Shown here: piece after piece, positions 1 to 5,264 of the stretch | Layout: each line of letters opens with the position of its first letter | Position numbering within the stretch: position 1 is the stretch's first letter | Source of the DNA: Lachnospiraceae bacterium | Lineage (GTDB): Bacteria; Bacillota_A; Clostridia; Lachnospirales; Lachnospiraceae | Assembly: GCA_024699595.1 (NCBI GenBank) | Contig: JAILPG010000336.1 | Location: forward strand, 1-7,068 | Direction: 5' to 3' | Length of the DNA: 7,068 nucleotides | Position numbers and translations under genes: made by a program | The notes under the pieces: model-generated | What the model was told of the DNA's origin: nothing | Database searches by the model: none | What the model saw: the letters and a program-made list of their open reading frames with translations, nothing else

Positions 1-462
1 GTAATCTTCCAAGGCATCAACTATCAGCTTATGGTCTTCCAAATGAGGCAGTCCCGAAACACATATCGTACCAATGACTCCGGTATTCCTTACCGTTAAC
101 GGAAAACCTCCTCCACAGCATGCATATTCGCTCTCAGGCATCCTCTTACTTTCAGCCGAGCTTCCGGAAAGCTGAACATCTATCCAAAAACGCAGAGAAC
201 TCTTTTGCGTCATATCCACTGTTTTTGCCTTTGCCTTAAGCCACAGCAGATTGTTCTCATTGGTTCCGTCAGGATAAAAGCAGAATACCGTCAACCGGTT
301 TATCCTTATCTCAATTGCTACAGGTCCGCTGCACTCCTTGCTTTTCTCATATATGAAGCTGCCTAATTTAAGGGCTTCACTCTGAGAAAAAGATTCGAAT
401 CGAAGCTTCCCCTCATCTTCAATGCACTTTCTTTCTATCTCTCTTATTTCCTGCTTATCCAT
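1..462 (-). CDS. UPF0303 / heme-degrading-domain family protein (3' end cut by window edge)
   Basis: 154 codons are visible, running off the left edge. The UPF0303 family is about 160 residues long, so only the last few residues should be missing. The start is ATG at 460-462, with a GGAGG ribosome binding site at 470-474 (7-nt spacing). Family hallmarks seen: an N-terminal helix with FESFSQSEALKLG, a strand pair VAIEIRINRLTVFCF, the segment NENNLLWLKAKAKTV, and the C-terminal glycine-rich run CCGGGFPLTV followed by GVIGTICVSGLPHLEDHKLI. The family shares a fold with GlcG/HbpS heme-binding proteins and is often annotated as heme-degrading, but the activity of bacterial members is largely unproven. 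It is a soluble protein with no signal peptide or membrane segment. It appears intact and is transcribed away from the broken genes to its right. The family call is firm; the function is not. Confidence 0.85.
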   Translation of the reverse strand, partial: MDKQEIREIERKCIEDEGKLRFESFSQSEALKLGSFIYEKSKECSGPVAIEIRINRLTVFCFYPDGTNENNLLWLKAKAKTVDMTQKSSLRFWIDVQLSGSSAESKRMPESEYACCGGGFPLTVRNTGVIGTICVSGLPHLEDHKLIVDALEDY

Positions 463-638
463 TTGCTGTCCTCCATGTAAAATCTCTTTTGTTTTACCGA
501 TTAACCGGCCACTGTTAACTGCTTTCTTACCATACTGATTTTACCAAAGTTGAATACGTATATAAATGATTTATTTAAACTAACAGTCTTATACATTTTT
601 TGATATACTGATATTCGGGAAGTACAATCCTAAAATGC
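463..638. other. AT-rich intergenic spacer ending at the break in the symporter remnant
   Basis: This spacer separates the divergent UPF0303 gene from the symporter remnant. It is AT-rich and presumably holds the UPF0303 promoter, but I found no hexamer pair with good spacing on the minus strand. A short inverted repeat (TTAAC at 502-506 and GTTAA at about 515-519) is present and unassigned. The missing 5' part of the symporter gene is not here: in its reading frame a TGA stop occurs at 609-611 and family similarity starts only near 639. Confidence 0.5.
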
Positions 639-1028
639 ATAGATAAGGAGGTATCCAGCTTTGTTCTTCCTCTTGGTGCCACGATTAATATGGATGGAAC
701 TGCCATATACCAGGGTGTATGTGCGATTATTATCGCTTCATGTTATGGAATAAACCTCACCTTTTCACAGATGCTGACTATCGTACTTACGGCTACGCTG
801 GCTTCTGTCGGAACGGCCGGTGTACCCGGTGCCGGAATGGTAATGCTTGCCATGGTCCTGACATCAGTAGGCCTTCCGGTTGACGGCATAGCATTGGTAG
901 CAGGTGTTGACAGGATATTTGATATGGGAAGAACAACTCTTAATATCACGGGAGATGCTTCTTGTACAGTAATAGTCTCTTCCATATTAAAACGCAGGGA
1001 CGAGAAAAAGCATTGGACAAACAATTAA
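639..1028 (+). pseudogene. C-terminal remnant of a dicarboxylate/amino acid:cation symporter (DAACS, GltP/GltT type)
   Basis: The frame encodes about 130 residues matching only the last third of a roughly 400-residue sodium/proton-coupled acidic amino acid or C4-dicarboxylate carrier. It begins with [20 protein letters not shown], the TM7 region with the NMDGT motif. HP2 follows ([13 protein letters not shown]), then TM8 with [16 protein letters not shown]. Counting from the ATG at 690, D74, D78, R81, T82, N85 and D89 line up with GltPh D390, D394, R397, T398, N401 and D405. The Arg that binds a substrate side-chain carboxylate is kept, so an acidic substrate is likelier than serine. The N-terminal two thirds (TM1-TM6) are absent: similarity stops near 639 and the frame closes at 609-611. 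A caller may start at ATG 690, but the stub cannot form a transporter. It ends 11 bp from the convergent serine dehydratase remnant. Confidence 0.85.
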
Positions 1029-1039
1029 AAATGTTTTCA

Positions 1040-1540
1040 TTATATCTTTAACATCTTAAGCGCGGTGGGAGTGGCGGCAAGCCCTCCCTTTGCGGTTTCC
1101 TTAAGGGAAGAAGGCAGCGCATCCCCGACTTCTCTCATGGCATCAAGACATTCATCTGCCGGTATTTTGGACCTTATCCCGGCAAGTACCATATCTGCAC
1201 AGGAAAATGCCAGCATGACTCCCGTGGCATTTCTTTTTATACATGGAATCTCTACCAGTCCTCCGACAGGATCGCATACCAGTCCGAGCTGGCTCGCTAT
1301 TACAAGTGCACACGCATCAGCGCATTGCTGCGGAGTTCCTCCCATAAGCTCAACCAAAGCAGCTGCCGCCATTGCCGAAGCACTTCCGCACTCCGCCTGA
1401 CATCCGCCCTCTGCTCCGGCTATACTGGCCCTTGCAGCAATGACCATTCCGAACGCTCCTGCCGTAAACAATGACATGATGGCATCCTTTTCTGGTACTC
1501 CCCTGTCCTCACACATGGAGATAAGGCATCCGGGTATTAT
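1040..1540 (-). pseudogene. sdaAA: C-terminal part of L-serine dehydratase (ammonia-lyase), iron-sulfur type, alpha subunit
   Basis: SdaAA (about 290 residues), with its beta subunit, converts L-serine to pyruvate and ammonia using a [4Fe-4S] cluster. Here about 165 C-terminal residues remain. Counting from the ATG at 1514-1516, the three expected cluster ligands are present: C39 (EGGCQAECGSASAMAAAA), C81 (LGLVCDPVGG) and C92 (VEIPCIKRNA). Their spacings of 42 and 11 match known iron-sulfur serine dehydratases. The end, KGGLAATPTALKMLKI, is the normal family C-terminus. Upstream of that ATG the same frame still gives IIPGCLIS, matching the family segment after the TAGSCG motif, so the gene once continued. 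It is cut at 1540, the first base of a REP-like palindrome. About 125 N-terminal residues are missing, and no beta subunit gene lies in the window. ATG 1516 is an internal Met, so the product is presumably inactive. Confidence 0.88.
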
Positions 1541-1567
1541 GAAACAAGGGGACGGTTCCTCGTTTCA
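1540..1567 (-). repeat. REP-like palindrome (28 nt) at a rearrangement junction
   Basis: On the minus strand the arms are TGAAACGAGG and CCTTGTTTCA around the 8-nt loop AACCGTCC. The arms pair over 10 positions with one G-T wobble. On the plus strand that pair is an A-C mismatch, so the foldable strand is the minus strand. The core GAACCGTCCCC flanked by TGAAAC/GTTTCA resembles dispersed REP palindromes that I recall from many Firmicutes genomes, where they accompany IS200-type REP-associated tyrosine transposases (recollection, not searched). Its first three bases are the TGA stop of the PAS protein, and its last base adjoins the broken serine dehydratase. I found no second copy in the window. 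Confidence 0.65.
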
Positions 1568-2248
1568 TTTTGCTATATCTCGATTACTGTATATGTGTAT
1601 CTTGGAAAGGGAATCTATATAAACTTCCGTCTCGAATTCGGATATCTTCTTCTGCTGGGCAGTGATATCACGATAGCAGCCCATATAAATCTCAAGGGAA
1701 CCGTCATCGGAGCGCCTGATAAACCTGCCTGCTCCCGTAACCCATATGATACTGCCGTCCTTCTTCTGCATCCGATAGGTGGCATGAGTGATATCCGGCA
1801 GATCACGATGAATGCGGACCGAATCCCAGAACAGCTTAACGATCCCGTCCCTCTCCTCTGGGACAAGAGTCTTCACCCAGCTGTCGAACTCATTCGGCAG
1901 GTCTTCCAGTCCGTCGTAGCCAAGCATCTGCCTGGTCTCTTCGTTGAATTCAAAGCTTGTCAGGTTCTCGTCACGGTCAAAAGTGCAGAAATACATACCT
2001 GCCCTCATTCCCTTCGCGAACATATCTTCTCTGAACTTCGCTATTCGATATTTACTGTTTGCCTCATCGATCATTCGGTTACATTCATTTACGAGTTCAC
2101 TCTGTTCCTGCGGATAAGCAGAAACGTCAAACAATGGCACCAGATCATCTACTGCAGCACTGGCCTCTGTGGCGAACTTACCTACACCCTTTTCCATGCT
2201 GTCGATCAGTTCATTTTTATCCATCATGGCTCTTTTACAGGTACTCAT
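1565..2248 (-). CDS. PAS-domain sensory protein, apparently truncated before its output domain
   Basis: 227 residues, soluble, with no membrane segment. Residues 1-80 are helical, acidic and of unknown function. Residues about 82-200 form a PAS domain: GMYFCTFDRDENLTSFEF, then RQMLGYDGLEDLP, then YRMQKKDGSIIWVTGAGRFIRR, ending in the typical GCYRDITAQQKK. A short helix follows, then EVYIDSLSKIHIYSNR, which resembles the DSLT-x-x-YNR start of a GGDEF diguanylate cyclase domain, though this is weak. The protein then stops at a TGA contributed by the REP-like palindrome. PAS domains bind ligands or cofactors and normally control an attached kinase or cyclase, so this is probably a broken receptor. 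The ATG at 2248 has no clear Shine-Dalgarno sequence; ATGs at 2227 and 2224, after AAAAGAG, are alternatives. It lies 54 bp downstream of tcdA in the same direction and may be read with it. Confidence 0.75.
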   Translation of the reverse strand: MSTCKRAMMDKNELIDSMEKGVGKFATEASAAVDDLVPLFDVSAYPQEQSELVNECNRMIDEANSKYRIAKFREDMFAKGMRAGMYFCTFDRDENLTSFEFNEETRQMLGYDGLEDLPNEFDSWVKTLVPEERDGIVKLFWDSVRIHRDLPDITHATYRMQKKDGSIIWVTGAGRFIRRSDDGSLEIYMGCYRDITAQQKKISEFETEVYIDSLSKIHIYSNRDIAK

Positions 2249-2302
2249 TGGGTATCACGTATGTTTCATATATTTATACGTTACAACGGAACCCGGCAAA
2301 TT

Positions 2303-3064
2303 TCAAACTGAAAATCCTGCAAGATCATTGATAACTTCACCTGCTATGATAAGACCTGCGACAGAAGGAACAAATGCCGTAGAACCCGGAATATCCCTCC
2401 GCTGCGTGCAATTTCTGACTGTTCCCGGAGGACAGATACAGTTCTGCCTGCAGCTTATTGACATATCCTCAAGGGGTCTTTTCGGCTCTTCTTTTGAATA
2501 CACAACCTTAAGGGAATCGATACCCCTCTTCCTGCATTCCCGTCTCATAACCTTGGCGAGAGGGCATATTGATGTCTTATATATATCGGCTACCTCGAAC
2601 ATGGCCGGATTGACCTTGTTTCCGGCTCCCATTGAAGATATGACAGGCACACCTGCTTCCTTTGCCTTTTCTATGATCGCAAGCTTTCCGGTAACCGTAT
2701 CGATCGCATCCACTACATAGTCATAATCATGAAAATCAAACTGATCCTGGGTTTCCGGCAGAAAGAAGGTTCTATAGGCACTGACCTTACAGTCCGGATT
2801 TATATCAAGTACCCTTTCCTGTGCCACATCAACCTTATATTTGCCGACTGTTTTTCTTGTGGCGATGATCTGCCGGTTGATATTTGTAAGGCATACCTTG
2901 TCATCATCTATAAGATCAAGGGCTCCTACCCCGCTTCTGGCAAGAGCCTCAACCACATAGCCTCCCACACCACCGATCCCGAAGACCGCAATACGGGAAG
3001 ACGCAAGCCTTCCCATAGATTCCTCTCCGTATATCAACTGTGTCCTTGAAAACTGATTCAGCAT
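2303..3064 (-). CDS. tcdA: tRNA threonylcarbamoyladenosine dehydratase (TcdA/CsdL, E1-like)
   Basis: An intact 253-residue protein. TcdA uses ATP to dehydrate t6A at position 37 of ANN-decoding tRNAs to cyclic ct6A, acting in the cytosol through an adenylation step like that of ubiquitin E1/MoeB/ThiF. Counting from the TTG at 3067, the Rossmann nucleotide loop GIGGVGGY is at 30-37. The strand end LIDDDKVCLTNINRQ (52-66) supplies ATP/Mg contacts. VVDAIDTVTGK is at 118-128, ISSMGAGNKVNPA at 143-155, SICPL at 166-170, and the C-terminal helix is STAFVPSVAGLIIAGEV. A Cys-rich loop at 206-220 (C206, C210, C212, C220) resembles the version I associate with clostridial homologues. I chose the ATG at 3062-3064 because GAGG at 3073-3076 is 8 nt away; the TTG one codon upstream is possible. 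It is the only complete housekeeping gene here, and the PAS gene follows it. Confidence 0.93.
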   Translation of the reverse strand: MLNQFSRTQLIYGEESMGRLASSRIAVFGIGGVGGYVVEALARSGVGALDLIDDDKVCLTNINRQIIATRKTVGKYKVDVAQERVLDINPDCKVSAYRTFFLPETQDQFDFHDYDYVVDAIDTVTGKLAIIEKAKEAGVPVISSMGAGNKVNPAMFEVADIYKTSICPLAKVMRRECRKRGIDSLKVVYSKEEPKRPLEDMSISCRQNCICPPGTVRNCTQRRDIPGSTAFVPSVAGLIIAGEVINDLAGFSV

Positions 3065-3132
3065 CAACAGTTCCTCATTTCATTTAATGCTTTTGCGGAA
3101 ATTTTTCATGCAGTTATAATGCGTCCACAAGG

Positions 3133-3146
3133 TTAGTTGCTACTAA
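3133..3146. promoter_or_regulatory. Small inverted repeat just downstream of the tcdA promoter
   Basis: Perfect 5-bp arms TTAGT and ACTAA flank the loop TGCT. It would lie at about +1 to +14 from the predicted start of the tcdA transcript, where an operator or a short 5' hairpin could act. The arms are short enough to occur by chance in AT-rich DNA. Confidence 0.15.
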
Positions 3147-3154
3147 TTCAGATA

Positions 3155-3183
3155 ATGATATCACTCCTTATTATAAGAATCAA
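3155..3183 (-). promoter_or_regulatory. tcdA: Candidate sigma-70/SigA promoter for tcdA
   Basis: On the minus strand, TTGATT (3178-3183) and TATCAT (3155-3160) are separated by exactly 17 bp, giving 4 of 6 and 5 of 6 matches to TTGACA and TATAAT. It lies about 90 bp upstream of the tcdA start, in the only sizeable gap on this strand, and would serve tcdA and possibly the PAS gene. Sequence match only. Confidence 0.4.
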
Positions 3184-3208
3184 TACCCCCACATATAGGT
3201 TTTTTGAA

Positions 3209-3664
3209 TCATATTCCGGATGCCTGCAGCGAAACCATATTTGCATAAGTTCCGTTAAGCTCACACAATTCTTTGTGATCTCCCCTTTCCACGATCTGCC
3301 CGTCCGATACGACAAGTATCTTAGCTGCATCTTTTATTGTCTTAAGCCTGTGATCTAGCACAAGTAAGTGCTTATTCCTGCACAGCTCCGAAATAGCATC
3401 CTGAATGGCTTTTTCATTATCTGCATCAACACTGGCTGTCGCCTCGTCAAGTATGACGATCGGTGCATCCTTCAGGATACATCTCGCTATGGATATCCTC
3501 TGCTTCTCTCCGCCGGAGGGGCCCACAAGAGCTGTCATCTCCCCGGCATTTACCTTAAACGATACGCCTTTCAGCACATCCTTTCCGGTATACCCGAAGC
3601 TGACATTCTCATATTCTATCGCCGGGATCGCCGTGTTTAATGCATTCATATCCTGCAGAGTCTT
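3209..3664 (-). pseudogene. ABC exporter ATPase-domain remnant with a large internal deletion (second half-transporter of the decayed cassette)
   Basis: An open frame from ATG 3647-3649 gives 146 residues; similarity extends five codons upstream (KTLQD). It encodes only a nucleotide-binding domain: IEYENVSFGYTGKDVLKGVSF, then ALVGPSG, which passes directly into GEKQRISIAR. Compared with the intact neighbour (residues 377-485), about 103 residues are gone: the GKST half of Walker A, the Q-loop, and most of the helical subdomain. Walker B (IVILDEATASVD, E69) remains. The H-loop region reads VLDHRL where VIAHRL is usual, and KHLLV where KTLLV is expected. The C-terminus, GTYANMVSLQASGI, looks natural. 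The whole membrane domain (about 330 residues) is missing upstream, where the sequence passes into the other ABC gene in a different frame. It cannot bind ATP normally. The proposed original role, exporting an unknown substrate with a partner half-transporter, is inference. Confidence 0.85.
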
Positions 3665-3665
3665 C

Positions 3666-4799
3666 CGTTATGTCCTGCCCACCGATCTTTATCGTACCCC
3701 CGTCTATGTCATAGTAATGTACAAGAAGTTTTGCCGGCGTAGACTGGCCGCTTCCCGACTCTCCCACAAGAGCTGTTGTCGTCCCCTGTTTCATCTCAAG
3801 GCTCACGCCATGCAGGACTTCTTCATCTTCATATCCGAACCTGACATTTTCAAAGGAGACATCTTTGCCTTCACCTGAAAATCCTTGCGATCCCTCTTTA
3901 AGCGGCGGATGATCCATAAGCTTTTCCAGCTCGGATATCTTATAATCGAGCTGCGGGAACTTACCGGCAAAATTGAGAGCCTTTAAGAATGACGGTCCTA
4001 CCGCGAATGACATGCAGAGAACAAGGATCAGTTTATCAAGTGCCAAGGAGCCTGACAGTACCATGTATGAACCTATCGGAAGCATTAAAAGTGCAAGACA
4101 CGGTAGAATACTTGCATAAGCAGCCATTCACGGCCAGCATACCTTGTACCAGGCGATCGTAAAGTCACGATAATCCCTCACCATCTCACCGAATCTCTTA
4201 TAGGAATCGCCATCTTTGTTGAACACTTTGACTACTTCCATTCCGTTCACATACTCTATGATCGTATTGTTCATCTTAGCCGCGGATTCGTAATAATCAT
4301 TCATCTTCTCAAATCCGGACTTCATCATCATCCCCATCGCCAACATACCAAGTACCAGCGGCACTAAGGACAGAAGACCCAGTCTCCAGTCCATGATGAA
4401 CATGAGCACTATGATAAGGATCGGAATAAAGATATTTGCTATTCCTTCCGGAATGGCATGAGCGAGGAGCAGTTCGATCTGATCGATATCATCCGTGAAT
4501 ATTTTTTTAATACGTCCGGTGCCCAGATTCTGTATGCTGCCCAGAGGCTGCTTCTCAAGCTTCCCCTGAAGTGAAATACGCAGGTTTTTGAGCGTGTTGT
4601 AGGCACTTATATGAGAGAATTCAAGCCCCTTTACGTAAAGATAAGCAAATGCGAGCTCACATACAGCCACCGCGATCACTCTGAACATCACGTATGTAAG
4701 ATCGATGTGTTCACCCCTTGTGAGGGGAGAAATGATCTGATACAGGAAAAAATACGGGATCACATTCGCCACGATTCCAAGTGACATGAGCATAGCTGC
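3666..4799 (-). pseudogene. ABC exporter half-transporter (membrane + ATPase domain), decayed: nonsense codon, Walker A damage, both ends lost
   Basis: Fused in frame behind the TetR remnant. The membrane domain begins MLMSLGIVANVIPYFFLYQI and has hydrophobic spans near 4730-4799, 4630-4690 and 4310-4430. It contains the coupling segment YNTLKNLRISLQGKL and EYVNGMEVVKVFN. The frame is interrupted by TGA at 4128-4130 in WYKVCWP-stop-MAAYASILP, where a Trp is expected (CWPW), so TGG became TGA. The next codon is ATG, so re-initiation on TGAATG is conceivable. The ATPase domain follows: VSFENVRFGYEDEEVLHGVSL, then Walker A GESGSGQST with Gln (3744-3746) replacing the ATP-binding Lys, then Pro where Leu is usual (3735-3737). 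Similarity ends after KIGGQDIT, near 3666, so the Q-loop, signature and Walker B are gone. About 25 N-terminal and 170 C-terminal residues are missing. It is very unlikely to work as a transporter. Confidence 0.85.
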
Positions 4800-5264
4800 C
4801 CAATCAAAGAACCTGCACATCATAAGACAGTGCTCTTCCATCTGCTTTTCTGACATATCATGAACAAACGGCTCACATATTGAACTCCAAAAAGAAGTCA
4901 GCAGGATATGAAACTCATCGCGGCTTACCTGTTCCCTGGCTATTCCTCGCTTACTTGCTTCTTTATAAAACTGCTCATACGCATAACTCATCTTTATCAC
5001 ATAATCGTGACTGAAGCTTTCATATCTTGTTCCCGATGACTTATCAATAAGGATCTTAAAATCATCCCCGTAGCTTCGCAGCATCCGAAACATAGGGATC
5101 ATCGAATCATAACTCATCTTCCATGAAGCCTTGATCTCATCATCCGTATAGGTCGAAAAATCGATCTCGGTCCGGTTTTCAAGAAAGGAATTAAGCGCGC
5201 TCACCACATCGTTTACCACTGCCGAAAACAGTTCCTCTTTCCCTTTGTAGCGCTTATAAACTGC
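4800..5264 (-). pseudogene. TetR-family regulator remnant (ligand-binding domain without the N-terminal HTH part)
   Basis: The frame reads AVYKRYKGKEELFSAVVNDV, which matches the end of the TetR helix-turn-helix region (the -VYxR/HFxxKEELF- segment). A helical C-terminal domain follows: MIPMFRMLRSYGDDFKILIDKSSGTRYESFSHDYV and HILLTSFWSSICEPFVHDMSEKQMEEHCLMMCRFFDW, typical of TetR proteins in ABC exporter operons. About 155 of an expected 190 residues remain. The missing N-terminus should have held the start and most of the DNA-binding domain; instead the sequence is the 3' end of the upstream ABC gene in another frame. A GTG at 5217-5219 could start a shorter product but has no well-placed Shine-Dalgarno. 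At 4800 the frame continues without a stop into the ABC gene. It cannot bind DNA in the normal way. It probably once controlled the downstream exporter cassette. Confidence 0.72.

Noticed and set aside
644..659. A near match to the antisense of the 16S rRNA 3' end (AAGGAGGT-ATCCAGC), suggesting an rRNA fragment or a very strong ribosome binding site.
   Set aside because: The same bases encode KEVSS of the symporter, a segment conserved in that family. The nearest in-frame ATG (690) is about 39 nt away, too far for a Shine-Dalgarno, and similarity to rRNA does not extend.
1838..1862. A possible second copy of the REP core (CCCGTCCCTC) and a GAACCGTC match near 1697.
   Set aside because: Neither has the TGAAAC/GTTTCA arms, and both lie in ordinary PAS coding sequence.
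1595..2311. A 238-codon plus-strand open frame antisense to the PAS gene.
   Set aside because: It mirrors the minus-strand coding region, has no recognisable domain or ribosome binding site, and the opposite strand encodes a clear PAS domain.
2169..2720. A 183-codon plus-strand open frame over tcdA.
   Set aside because: It is antisense to a conserved, complete TcdA; its translation shows no family features.
3185..3210. A terminator after the ABC ATPase remnant (AGGT followed by a T-run, seen on the plus strand).
   Set aside because: The only pairing is a 3-4 bp stem and the T-run is on the wrong strand for the minus-strand gene.
3405..3878. A plus-strand open frame antisense to the ABC remnants, long enough to be a gene.
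   Set aside because: The minus strand encodes unmistakable ATPase motifs, and the plus-strand product is a shadow without motifs.
4125..4130. TGA read as Trp or selenocysteine (alternative genetic code) in the ABC gene.
   Set aside because: TGA ends tcdA and the PAS gene normally and Trp is TGG elsewhere in the window. There is no sign of a selenocysteine element, and the same gene carries other inactivating changes.
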